Below are positions 9,437 to 18,760 of a stretch of 64,000 nucleotides of DNA, piece after piece (the stretch's first letter is position 1; each line of letters starts with the position of its first letter). Both the position numbers and the translations under genes were made by a program. The stretch spans positions 62,001 through 126,000 of the forward strand of contig CANGJJ010000005.1 of assembly GCA_947454485.1 (NCBI GenBank), in the 5' to 3' direction. The notes under the pieces were generated by a model. That model did no database searches, was not told the DNA's origin, and saw only the letters and a list, made by a program, of their open reading frames with translations. The stretch comes from Beijerinckiaceae bacterium. GTDB lineage: Bacteria > Pseudomonadota > Alphaproteobacteria > Rhizobiales > Beijerinckiaceae.

Positions 9437-10927
9437 ATGACTTCCACCATCCTGATCGCCGATGACGATCCTGTTCAACGGCGACTGCTTGAGCAGATGG
9501 CCCGGCGCTTTGGCTATGTAGCTGAATGCGTGGAGGGGGGCGAAGCCGCGCTTGCGCGCCTTGCCGCCACAGACCAGCCGCGCATCGACTGCCTGATTCT
9601 CGATCTCGTCATGCCCGATCTCGATGGGATGGGCGTTTTGGGCAAGCTGCGCGAGCGCCGCTCGACCCTGCCCGTGATCGTCCAGACCTCGCCCAATTCC
9701 ATTGAAGCGGTCGTCTCGGCCATGAAGGCGGGCGCTTTTGATTTTCTCGTCAAACCCGTGGGCGGCGAGCGCCTGCAGGTTTCGCTGAAGAATGCCCTTC
9801 GCCTCAGCGCGGTTGAGAGCGAATTGCGCCGCCAGCCCCCGCAGGGCGCAGCCTCCCTCTCACTGCGCGATCTGGCGCAAGATTCGCCCGATATGGAGCG
9901 CATCTTGCGGCTCGGCGAGCGCGCCGCCAAATCCACCATGCCGGTCCTGATCGAAGGCGAGGCGGGTGTTGGCAAGGAACTCGTGGCCCGCGCTGTTCAT
10001 GCGGCCTCTGATCGGCGCAACCGCGCCTTCATTCCCGTTCACTGCGCCAGTCTTGATGCCCAAAGCGCGGATATTTTCCTCTTTGGTCAGGAAAAGAGCG
10101 CCAGCGACCGCAGCCCCGGCAAATTGGTCGAGGCTTTGGGTGGTGCGCTTTATCTCGAAGACATCGGCCAGCTGCCGCTCGAGACACAAGCCCGTCTGAT
10201 GCGCTTGCTGCAAGATGGCGAGATCGACCCTGTGGGCGCGCGTCGCCCGCTCAAGATCGACACGCGCCTCATCTGTTCCACCAGCCTCAATATGATCGAT
10301 CTGGTAAAACAGGGGCGCTTCCGTGAGGATCTGTATTACCGGCTGAATGTCTTCCCCATCACCGTGCCACCGCTACGCTCGCGCCGCGATGACATCACGG
10401 CTCTGGCCCGACGCTTTTGCGCGCGCTTTGCAGCCCAAGAGGGAAAACATATTCGCGGCCTCTCCAGCGAGGCTTTGGCCTTGCTGACGAGCTATGATTG
10501 GCCGGGCAATGTGCGCCAGCTGGAAAATGCGCTCTTCCGGGCAGTGGTTTTGAGCGAGAGCGATGAACTGACACTGGCAGAGTTTCCCCAGATCGCCGCG
10601 CGCGTTGATGGTTTTGATGTGCGCATTCCCCCCGTGCCGCTGCATGCAGCAGCCCCCGCACAGCGCGAAGTCATTCGCATCGAAGTGCGCGATCCCCATG
10701 CCATGCGCCCGCTCGATGATCATGGCCATGTGCGCAAGCTCGATGAGATGGAAGCTGAACTGATCCGCTTCGCGCTCGCTTATTATCGCGGTCAAATGTC
10801 AGAGGTCGCGCGCAAGCTTGGCATCGGGCGCTCGACGCTCTATCGCAAGATGAAGGATCTGGGCGTGCAAGAGCCCGATCAGGAGCTGGTGCAAGATGCA
10901 GCGCCCCAGAAGAGCGCTGCAGCCTGA
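9437..10927 (+). CDS. NtrC-type response regulator (receiver, AAA+, Fis HTH) lacking a GAFTGA loop
   Basis: IADDDP...LILDLVMPDLDG receiver; GEAGVGKELVARAVH Walker A; SYDWPGNVRQLENA; C-terminal GQMSEVARKLGIGRSTLYRKMKDLG. Start placed at MTSTILIADD. Confidence 0.9.
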   Translation: MTSTILIADDDPVQRRLLEQMARRFGYVAECVEGGEAALARLAATDQPRIDCLILDLVMPDLDGMGVLGKLRERRSTLPVIVQTSPNSIEAVVSAMKAGAFDFLVKPVGGERLQVSLKNALRLSAVESELRRQPPQGAASLSLRDLAQDSPDMERILRLGERAAKSTMPVLIEGEAGVGKELVARAVHAASDRRNRAFIPVHCASLDAQSADIFLFGQEKSASDRSPGKLVEALGGALYLEDIGQLPLETQARLMRLLQDGEIDPVGARRPLKIDTRLICSTSLNMIDLVKQGRFREDLYYRLNVFPITVPPLRSRRDDITALARRFCARFAAQEGKHIRGLSSEALALLTSYDWPGNVRQLENALFRAVVLSESDELTLAEFPQIAARVDGFDVRIPPVPLHAAAPAQREVIRIEVRDPHAMRPLDDHGHVRKLDEMEAELIRFALAYYRGQMSEVARKLGIGRSTLYRKMKDLGVQEPDQELVQDAAPQKSAAA

Positions 10928-10937
10928 CATTGCGCGA

Positions 10938-11975
10938 TTATTTCTTGGGCCGGTAAGGCCCAAGCTCTTTCACAGCTGCATCAACAAAACTCGTATCGAT
11001 CACCTGTTCGATACTGACATCACCGCGCACGAGCCCAGCCTGTTTGTAGAAGGCAAGATCCTTGCGCAAACTCTCGACCCCTACTTTGCCGTCAGGATCG
11101 ACATAGTGGGGGATGATGCGCGCGAGCACCGCTTTATCTTTGACGGTCGAATAGCGCGCGATGATGTCGATGATCTCATCGGCTCCCGACCCTGCCAGAC
11201 GCGCATCTTTCAAAGCATCCACATAATCGCGCAGGCCGCGAATATAGGCCTTCATCACTTTGCGCGCGACATCGGGGCGCGACTTGATGAAATGATCGCC
11301 ATAGACAATCACGCCACTCACATCATCTTCGCGCAGTTGCGAGATCGGCACCATGCTCACCACCGTGCCTTGGGCGATGGCTGAACTCAAAAAAGGCTCG
11401 GGCAAAATACTGGCGTCGAGCGCCTTGCTGGAATAAGCCGCCACCTGCTGGGGCATGGAGAGCAATGTCGTATCAACATCACTGGACGCAAGCCCGACTT
11501 TGCGCAGCGATTCATCCATGACAGCGGCTTCATTGGCACCATTGGCTGTCATCGCGAATTTGCGGCCTTTGAGATCTTTCAACGAGCGCACCGCGCCGCT
11601 GTCCCAAAGATCTTTGCGCACCACAACCGCCTGATAGGAATAGACGCCCTGATTGCGCGCCTTGTCGGCCACCGCGCGCAAGCTGATGCCGCGTTCAAAG
11701 GCATTGTAAGTGCCTGCATTAATCGCGCCTGAGCCCACATCAATTTCGCCCGTCGCCAAAGGGGCGACCATGCGCGCGCTGGAGTCGAACACAATAAATT
11801 GTGCCTCGATCCCTTCGGCTTTCAAATAGCCCTTTGCATCGGCGATATAAAAACCGACATCTGCCGTTCCGCCGATATAAGCGATCTTGACCTGATCGGC
11901 CGCACTCACCGGGCTTGCAGGCCAAAGCGCTGCAAAGCCTGCAAAAAGGGCGATTAGCCCGCGCATGGCTCTCAT
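10938..11975 (-). CDS. NitT/TauT-type ABC transporter substrate-binding protein (NMT1/SsuA-like)
   Basis: Signal peptide MRAMRGLIALFAGFAALWPASPVSAAD then VKIAYIGGTADVGFYIADAKGYLKAEGIEAQFIVFDSSARMVAPLATGEIDVGSG. Confidence 0.85.
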   Translation of the reverse strand: MRAMRGLIALFAGFAALWPASPVSAADQVKIAYIGGTADVGFYIADAKGYLKAEGIEAQFIVFDSSARMVAPLATGEIDVGSGAINAGTYNAFERGISLRAVADKARNQGVYSYQAVVVRKDLWDSGAVRSLKDLKGRKFAMTANGANEAAVMDESLRKVGLASSDVDTTLLSMPQQVAAYSSKALDASILPEPFLSSAIAQGTVVSMVPISQLREDDVSGVIVYGDHFIKSRPDVARKVMKAYIRGLRDYVDALKDARLAGSGADEIIDIIARYSTVKDKAVLARIIPHYVDPDGKVGVESLRKDLAFYKQAGLVRGDVSIEQVIDTSFVDAAVKELGPYRPKK

Positions 11976-12261
11976 CCTGTCCTCCCTTGCGGGGGCCTTA
12001 TGGCGGCCCCTCACCTAGAGAATGCGCTGGAGAATGGGCCCTGTCGAGCGGCCATACCTTATTGATGCCCAATTTGACTGGCTTTGCTTTCCACCTTGGC
12101 ATCGGTAAGCTTGTGTCCCGGTTCTGATCACTGCCGCTGAGGGTGGGCTTACGGCCCATTAACCCTTCTCGGCAACACTTCGCTCACCTTACCGAGCTGC
12201 GGCGTGATTGCGGCTCGTCCCAACGCGAGTGGTCCTGTTGCAGAAGTTGCGTCGCCCCATG

Positions 12262-13785
12262 ATGTCTCGAACCTATCGCGTGGCGAGCACTGGTGTGCTG
12301 GCCCTCGCGCTCTCTTCGATGCTGCCGGCGACGACCCAGACTGCCATCGCCAATGGCGATACGCGCACCCTCAGCCTCTATCACACCCATACGCGCGAGA
12401 GCATCGAGATCGCCTTCCGCGTGAATGGGCAATATGATCAGGCAGCGCTGAAAAAGCTGAACTGGTTCTTGCGTGATTGGCGTCGCGATGAGCCCATCAA
12501 TATGGACCCGCGCCTGTTTGACGTTGTGTGGGAAACCTATCGTGAATCGGGCTCTCGCGAGCCCGTGTCGATTGTCTCGGCCTATCGCTCGCCGCAAACC
12601 AATGCGATGTTGCGCCAGCGCTCCAAAGCAGTGGCCGAACAATCGCAGCATATGCTCGGCAAGGCCATGGATATGCACTACACCGATGTGCCCATGTCGC
12701 GCATTCGCGAGATCGGCATGAAATTGCAGCGCGGCGGCGTTGGTTATTATCCCGGCAATGGCTTTGTGCATCTGGATGTCGGCAGCGTGCGCGCTTGGCC
12801 GCGCATGAGCTATGACCAGCTTGTGCGCCTCTTCCCCGATGGCAAGACCGTCCATCTGCCGGCCAATGGCCAGCCCCTCGCGCGTTACGAAGAAGCGCGC
12901 GCTGAGATTGAACAGCGCAATGGCATCTCCATGCCGACCTATGCGCAGGCGCAATCCAAATCCAAAGGTTTCTTTGCCACCCTCTTCGGCCTGAAAGACG
13001 AGGATGAGGATGAGGCACCAGCGCGCGTCTCCAGTGGCCCGCGCTCGCGCGTGGCGACCTATATGGAGAGCCGCCAGCAGCCCAGTCAAATGGCCGCCGC
13101 CGAGCCTGAGCGCCGTGCACCTGTGATCGAGAAAGCGCAAGGCAATCTGCCCAAGGGTGAGACCTTTATGGCCGCCACCCCCCTGCCACCCAGCCGCCAG
13201 CAACCCACGGTTGTAGCCAGCCTGAGCGCGGTGGATATGCCGCTGCCACCCCGCCGCCCGGGTAGCGAGACGACTGTCGAGACCACCGCCAGCATGGCTG
13301 CCACCATTCCCCTGCCGCCCCTGCGCGCGGTTGCTTTGACCACACCGACCGCCATGGGCCGTCCGGTTGATCTGCCCTCGGCCATCACCGGCCAGAGCGC
13401 CCAGAACACCCCTATTGAGGCGCTGGCCTTCGCCCCGCTGCCCGAGCAGATGAGCGCAGCGCCCCTGCCCCCCAGTCGCCCCTCTGCTAGCGCCCGTGCG
13501 CGGACCATGACTTTCGCCCTTGGCAAAGCTGAGCTGATCGCGGTGCGTCTTGATCGCTCGACCTTCTCGGCCCTGCTGAGCGGCACAAGTCTGGCGAGCC
13601 GACTGCCCGCGCTCCCGCCCGCTGCCACCAGTCGCACTGAGATGAAGACTGCGATTTTTGGTCGCCCCACCGCCATGCCACAGGCCTGGACGCGCAGCCC
13701 TGTGCAGCTCTCTTCGGCTGGCTTCACACAACCTGCGCAAAAGAGCGTCAGTGCAGCTCCGCTGGTTTTCGGCCAGCTGCAGTGA
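12262..13785 (+). CDS. DUF882 / YcbK-family (M15-like) murein peptidase with long proline-rich C-terminus
   Basis: SIVSAYRSPQTNAMLRQRS...SQHMLGKAMDMHYTDVPMSRIREIGMKLQRGGVGYYPGNGFVHLDVGSVRAWPRMS; C-terminal PLPP repeats. Confidence 0.85.
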   Translation: MSRTYRVASTGVLALALSSMLPATTQTAIANGDTRTLSLYHTHTRESIEIAFRVNGQYDQAALKKLNWFLRDWRRDEPINMDPRLFDVVWETYRESGSREPVSIVSAYRSPQTNAMLRQRSKAVAEQSQHMLGKAMDMHYTDVPMSRIREIGMKLQRGGVGYYPGNGFVHLDVGSVRAWPRMSYDQLVRLFPDGKTVHLPANGQPLARYEEARAEIEQRNGISMPTYAQAQSKSKGFFATLFGLKDEDEDEAPARVSSGPRSRVATYMESRQQPSQMAAAEPERRAPVIEKAQGNLPKGETFMAATPLPPSRQQPTVVASLSAVDMPLPPRRPGSETTVETTASMAATIPLPPLRAVALTTPTAMGRPVDLPSAITGQSAQNTPIEALAFAPLPEQMSAAPLPPSRPSASARARTMTFALGKAELIAVRLDRSTFSALLSGTSLASRLPALPPAATSRTEMKTAIFGRPTAMPQAWTRSPVQLSSAGFTQPAQKSVSAAPLVFGQLQ

Positions 13786-13821
13786 CTGTTCACATCTCCG
13801 CCATTGCGTAAGCGGCGCTCA

Positions 13822-13850
13822 TTGACGCCTCTGGCAGGGACCGTTACACA
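13822..13850 (+). promoter_or_regulatory. Candidate sigma-70 promoter for the ABC transporter operon
   Basis: TTGACG - 17 nt - TACACA. Confidence 0.4.
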
Positions 13851-13886
13851 AATACAGTCAAAAATAGACGTCTAAGATCCTATGAC

Positions 13887-13950
13887 GGGGAGGTCAGGTG
13901 GATTAAATTTTGCGCCATCCACGCTTTGCGCTTGCGCGCGACCCCTCCCC
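13887..13950 (+). promoter_or_regulatory. Structured 5' leader / possible riboswitch upstream of NitT/TauT ABC operon
   Basis: GGGGAGG (13887-13893) pairs CCTCCCC (13944-13950); nested GTGGAT/ATCCAC and GCGCTTGCGC hairpin. Confidence 0.4.
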
Positions 13951-13999
13951 CATAATGCAACCCGATATCTGATCGGACTTTCCCGAAAGATCTGGTGAC

Positions 14000-14854
14000 A
14001 TGACAGAAGCTTCCAGCGCTGCAACCGTTGCGTCCGCAACTCAGCCGCAACTTGTGATCGACAATGTCTTCAAGCAATTTGGCGAAGGCCCCGGCGCGGT
14101 CATCGCGGTCGACAATGTCTCTTTCGATGTGAAACCGGGCGAATTCGTCTCGGTGATCGGCCCCTCCGGCTGCGGCAAATCCACCCTCTTCAACATTATT
14201 GGCGGCTTGCTGGACGAATATTCCGGCAATGTCATGATTGAGCGCGAACGTATCGCAGGTCCGCACAAAGCGGTCGGCATGGTGTTTCAGGAAGAGTCGA
14301 CTTTCCCTTGGCGCTCGGTGATGGACAATGTCGCCTTTCCGCTGGAGCTGCAGGGCGTCGCAAAATCCGAGCGGCTTGATCGCGCAGCCCATTTCATCGA
14401 TCTCGTCGGTTTGAAGGGCTTTGAAAAGCGCATGCCCTTTGAATTGTCCGGCGGCATGCGCCAGCGCGTCTCAATTGCCCGCACATTGGTCTCCGGCCCG
14501 CAGATCTTGCTGATGGACGAGCCCTTCGCCGCGCTCGACGAACAGACCCGCTTGCTGCTGGGCGACAAGATCACGCAGATCCAGCAAGAGCTGCATCAGA
14601 CAACGCTGCTCATCACGCATAATCTGACCGAGGCCGTGCAACTCTCCGACCGTATCGTCGTGATGACCTATCGCCCGGGCAAGGTGAAGCGCGTCGTCAA
14701 TATCGACCTGCCCCGTCCACGCACCTCCGATGTCGTCTCCAGCGATGCCTTCGGCCATTACGTCGCCGAAATCTGGGCAGATCTTCGCGAAGAGGCTAGT
14801 CGCGGCATGCAGGACAGCGAGAATATGCAGCGGGGACGCGCGCGCCGTGGGTAA
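14000..14854 (+). CDS. NitT/TauT-type ABC transporter ATP-binding protein
   Basis: GPSGCGKSTLFNIIGGLL Walker A; LSGGMRQRVSIARTL signature; LLMDEPFAALDEQTR Walker B. Confidence 0.93.
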   Translation: MTEASSAATVASATQPQLVIDNVFKQFGEGPGAVIAVDNVSFDVKPGEFVSVIGPSGCGKSTLFNIIGGLLDEYSGNVMIERERIAGPHKAVGMVFQEESTFPWRSVMDNVAFPLELQGVAKSERLDRAAHFIDLVGLKGFEKRMPFELSGGMRQRVSIARTLVSGPQILLMDEPFAALDEQTRLLLGDKITQIQQELHQTTLLITHNLTEAVQLSDRIVVMTYRPGKVKRVVNIDLPRPRTSDVVSSDAFGHYVAEIWADLREEASRGMQDSENMQRGRARRG

Positions 14855-15611
14855 ACTCCTCAACAGCCGCGCCTTCGCGATCTCGACAGGTGTCTTCACC
14901 GTCGTGGGCGTCTTCGTTCTGCTCGAAGTTCTGCTGCGCATCGGCGCCATCAACAAATATATCGTGCCGCTGCCGAGCCAGGTCATCATGAGCCTGGAGC
15001 GCATCATCTTCGAAGAAAATATCATGTCGCGCGTGGCCGAGACGGCCTATGAAATGTCCGTCTCTTGCGCGGCGGTGATTGTCATCGGCGTGCCGATTGG
15101 CGCAGTCCTGTACAAATGGGTTGCCCTGCGCCGGGCCGTCCTCGACTGGGTCGCAGCCATGGCCGCTGCACCGCTCGTCCTCGCCTTCCCGCTCTTTCTC
15201 GTGATGTTTGGCCGCAGCTCGACGACCATCATCGTCATGTCGGTCATCACCGGTCTTGCGCCCATCATCATCAAGACCACTGAGGGCTTGCTGGCGGTGC
15301 GCCCGGTGCTCATCAATGTGGGCAAGAGCCTGAAGCTGACGCAGCAACAAATGTTCTGGAAAATTCTGCTGCCTGCCGCCATGCCAACGATCTTCTCGGG
15401 CATTCGTCTGAGCTGGACCTTCGTGCTCATCTCTGTGGTGGGCATCGAATTCCTGATCAATCTGGGCGGCCTTGGCCAACTCATCAATGATCTTGCCGAA
15501 CGCTATGACCTGCCGGGTACCTATGCCTCCATCGGCTTTGTCATCGTCGTCAGCGTGATCTTCTTCGTCCTTCTGGAGCGTGTGGAAACATGGCTGCGTC
15601 CGGTGAAATAA
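14847..15611 (+). CDS. NitT/TauT-type ABC transporter permease 1 (GTG start, 8 nt overlap)
   Basis: SsuC-like permease, VGKLLNSRAFAISTGVF...EFLINLGGLGQLINDLAERYDLPGTYASIGFVIVVSVIFF; GTG at 14847 preferred over the ORF-track ATG. Confidence 0.88.
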   Translation: MGKLLNSRAFAISTGVFTVVGVFVLLEVLLRIGAINKYIVPLPSQVIMSLERIIFEENIMSRVAETAYEMSVSCAAVIVIGVPIGAVLYKWVALRRAVLDWVAAMAAAPLVLAFPLFLVMFGRSSTTIIVMSVITGLAPIIIKTTEGLLAVRPVLINVGKSLKLTQQQMFWKILLPAAMPTIFSGIRLSWTFVLISVVGIEFLINLGGLGQLINDLAERYDLPGTYASIGFVIVVSVIFFVLLERVETWLRPVK

Positions 15612-16387
15612 GAACCGCCACGATGGGCTTCCGCGCGAAGCCCAATAGTATGGCGCGTCAGACGAATATCATTCGCATCGCCATCGTGCTCATCATTGCG
15701 GTGAGCTGGGAAGCTTTGTCGCGCTCGGGCCTCGTCTTCAAAGATGTCGTGCCCTCGCTCTTCTCGATTGGCGCGGCGATTGGCAAGCTGCTCACACTGC
15801 CCGCCTTCTATGCCAATTTGCAGGTGACGGCCTGGGAGATCTTCCTGTCGCTCGCCATCGGCTCCAGCCTTGGCATCTTTGTGGGCATTCTGCTTGGCTC
15901 GAACCGCTTCATGTCCTTCGCCTATGAGCACTATGTCTATTACTTGGCCCCCACACCGCGCATCATCTTCTTCCCGGTGATGATCATGTGGTTCGGCGTT
16001 GGCATCGCCTCCAAGATTGCGCTAGGTGCCTTGTCTTGCTTCTTCACCGTCGCGCTCTCCACCGCTGGTGGTATGCGCGAGATCGACAAAGTTCTGATCC
16101 GCGTGGGCAAAAGCTTCCGCGCAACTCCCATGCAGATGGGTTTGAAAATCTATCTGCCCGCCATGCGCGTGCCGGTGCTCAACGGCATTCGCCTTGGCTT
16201 TGGCACCGCAACTGTGACCTGCTTGCTGGCTGAGACAAAGCTCTCCAATCAGGGCCTTGGTTACATGATCATGCAGATCTATTCGCGCTTCGACATGCCA
16301 TCACTTTATGGCCTGCTGATCATCGTCTTCGTCGTCGCGGGAATTGGCAATCTGATCTTGGGCAAAGTGACGGGAACTTCGGCCTAA
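15590..16387 (+). CDS. NitT/TauT-type ABC transporter permease 2
   Basis: TNIIRIAIVLIIAVSWEALSRSGLVFKDVVPS...GFGTATVTCLLAETKLSNQGLGYMIMQIYSRFDMPSLYG. Confidence 0.88.
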   Translation: MAASGEIRTATMGFRAKPNSMARQTNIIRIAIVLIIAVSWEALSRSGLVFKDVVPSLFSIGAAIGKLLTLPAFYANLQVTAWEIFLSLAIGSSLGIFVGILLGSNRFMSFAYEHYVYYLAPTPRIIFFPVMIMWFGVGIASKIALGALSCFFTVALSTAGGMREIDKVLIRVGKSFRATPMQMGLKIYLPAMRVPVLNGIRLGFGTATVTCLLAETKLSNQGLGYMIMQIYSRFDMPSLYGLLIIVFVVAGIGNLILGKVTGTSA

Positions 16388-16418
16388 GGCGCGACACGCG
16401 CAACGACGGCAAAACAAA

Positions 16419-16447
16419 AGAGGCACCATCACTGGTGCCTCTTTTTT
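16419..16447. terminator. Bidirectional terminator between ABC permease and gapR
   Basis: AGAGGCACCATCACTGGTGCCTCTTTTTT. Confidence 0.7.
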
Positions 16448-16478
16448 CATGTGCCGATCTTTGCCTCAGCCGCGCGGC

Positions 16479-16745
16479 TTAGAGCTCGCCGAGAGCCTGC
16501 AGATAAAGCTCCAGCACCGTCTCTTCTTCAACACGCTTGTCGCGATCCATACGGCGCAGCGAAATCACCTTGCGCATGATCTTCACATCAAAGCCATTGC
16601 CCTTGGCCTCAGCATAGACCTCTTTGATGTCTTCCATCGTGGCGCGCTTTTCTTCTTCGAGACGCTCGATGCGCTCGATGAAGGCACGCAAATGGCCACC
16701 ATCCACATCCACCGATTCAGGGCTAATTCGTTCGAGCTTGTTCAT
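16479..16745 (-). CDS. gapR: DUF2312 family nucleoid-associated protein GapR
   Basis: [70 protein letters not shown]. Confidence 0.9.
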   Translation of the reverse strand: MNKLERISPESVDVDGGHLRAFIERIERLEEEKRATMEDIKEVYAEAKGNGFDVKIMRKVISLRRMDRDKRVEEETVLELYLQALGEL

Positions 16746-16873
16746 GGGGCCTGTCCATCTGGAAAACAGTAGCCCCTTCGATGCGACCCCAAGGCCGCTG
16801 GGTCAAGGCCGATAGCGCAAAATCGCCTCGCCCGGAGAATTGTGGGGAAAAGTATGGGCAATTCTAGCGCGCG

Positions 16874-17065
16874 CCTCCTTCTCCCAATGGGAGAAGGTGC
16901 CCGCGGAGCGGGCGGATGAGGGGATCGGGTGTCCGCCCAGAGAGGCTCACCCAAACAGAGCCTCCTCCTGAAAGTCTCGATCCCCGCCTCAGTCGGCATC
17001 CGCCGACAGCTCCTCCCACTGGGAGGAGCGGGTGCCTCTTCTTTTGAGGCACCGCCCCGCAGGGC
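16874..17065. repeat. Dispersed palindromic repeat, copy A (inverted relative to copy B)
   Basis: CTCCTTCTCCCAATGGGAGAAGG ... CTCCTCCCACTGGGAGGAG; reverse complement matches ~50965-51142. Confidence 0.8.
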
Positions 17066-17380
<315 letters not shown>

Positions 17381-17398
17381 GGCGATCCCCTCAGGCGG

Positions 17399-18175
17399 TC
17401 AGCGCCGCGCGGTGCGGCTTTCATAATGTTCAATCATATGGGTGCGCGGATCGGCGAGTACAGGGCGCAGCACATCGGCCAGACGACCCGCCCAGCGCGC
17501 CACCCCCTCAGCCTCGCTGATCTCATCCTGCCGGACCTCGATCAAGACATGGGGCAGACCCGTGCTGGTACCATGTTCATAGAGCGTGTCGCCCTTCAGC
17601 GCCCCATCATAGGGCTCATTATCGCCCACACAGACGCCCTGAGCCCGCAGAGCCTCCAGCACAGGCACAGCCAGGCGCGGATCGCTATCCCACAGCACAG
17701 CCGCCTCCCAAGGCCGGGGCTGGCCCTTCCAGAGCGGGGTGAAGGAGTGCAGCGACACAATCGCCGGGACAGGGCCAGCGGCCCGCATGGCCCCCAGCCG
17801 CTGGCGCACGGCATCGCGATAGGGCTGCCAAAAAAGGCGGCGGCGGGTCTCAATCTCTGCCCCATCCACCCCCGCATTGCCCGGAACAATGGCCCCATCC
17901 GACAGGCGCATGACGAGGGTCGGGTCATCCGCCCCCCGGTTGGGGTCGATCAGCAGGCGCGAAAAAGTGGTCAAAATGGCTGGCGCGCCAAAGGCCTGCG
18001 CCAAAGCGCGGGTCAGGGCGGCCGCCCCAATGTCATAGGCGATATGGCGCTCAAACTGTGCGTCGGGCAGGCCAAGCCGCCCATAGCGCTCCGGCAGAGC
18101 GGGGCTGGCATGGTCGCAGATGAACAGCACACCGGCGTCATATGCGCCGCCGATCTCTTCAACGGGAGCATCCAT
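17399..18175 (-). CDS. N-formylglutamate amidohydrolase family protein (paralogue 1)
   Basis: FICDHASPALPERYGRLGLPDAQFERHIAYDIGA; IVSLHSFTP; VLIEVRQDEI. Confidence 0.9.
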   Translation of the reverse strand: MDAPVEEIGGAYDAGVLFICDHASPALPERYGRLGLPDAQFERHIAYDIGAAALTRALAQAFGAPAILTTFSRLLIDPNRGADDPTLVMRLSDGAIVPGNAGVDGAEIETRRRLFWQPYRDAVRQRLGAMRAAGPVPAIVSLHSFTPLWKGQPRPWEAAVLWDSDPRLAVPVLEALRAQGVCVGDNEPYDGALKGDTLYEHGTSTGLPHVLIEVRQDEISEAEGVARWAGRLADVLRPVLADPRTHMIEHYESRTARR

Positions 18176-18318
18176 GGCCCGCTTGTGGCGCGGCCCGCCG
18201 GGCCGGTCAATGGCTTTGCAGGGCACCCCAGATCAAACCCGGGTCAAACGCCGGTCACAGTTCTGCAAGATCGTGGCAGCACTCGCCCCGTGCAGCGATT
18301 CGGGATAGATCTAGCGCC

Positions 18319-18747
18319 ATGCATTTTCGCAAAGCCGTTCTTCCCCTCCTTGCCCTTGCCGGGCTGTTGCTGGCAACCGAATCCGCCCGAGCGGATTTTC
18401 GACTGTGCAACAACTCCTCTGGACGCGTCAGCGTCGCCATCGCCTATACCGATGGTCGCGGCTGGGTGAGCGAAGGCTGGTGGAATCTGAAGAGCAATGG
18501 CTGCGAAGTTCTGCTGCGCGGCAATCTCGCGGCCCAATTTTATTATGTCTATGCGATGGATGAGCGCGGCGGCGAATGGAAAGGCCGCGCTTATATGTGC
18601 ACCCGCGACCGCGAATTCCGCATCGAGGGACGCGACAACTGCCTTGTGCGTGGCTTCGACCGCACCGGATTCTTCGAAGTAGACACAGGCCGCGATGCAA
18701 AAAATTGGACCGTGCAACTCACGGATGCCAATCAGCAGCCGCGCTAA
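18319..18747 (+). CDS. Secreted DUF1036 protein
   Basis: Signal peptide, then ADFRLCNNSSGRVSVAIAYTDGRGWVSEGWWNLKSNGCEVLLRG. Confidence 0.88.
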   Translation: MHFRKAVLPLLALAGLLLATESARADFRLCNNSSGRVSVAIAYTDGRGWVSEGWWNLKSNGCEVLLRGNLAAQFYYVYAMDERGGEWKGRAYMCTRDREFRIEGRDNCLVRGFDRTGFFEVDTGRDAKNWTVQLTDANQQPR

Positions 18748-18760
18748 CAAGAGGTTTGAG

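Noticed and set aside
12184-13740. 518-aa minus-strand ORF antisense to the DUF882 gene
   Set aside because: Low-complexity Gly/Arg/His-rich reading of the complementary strand; the plus frame has a signal peptide and clear peptidase motifs.
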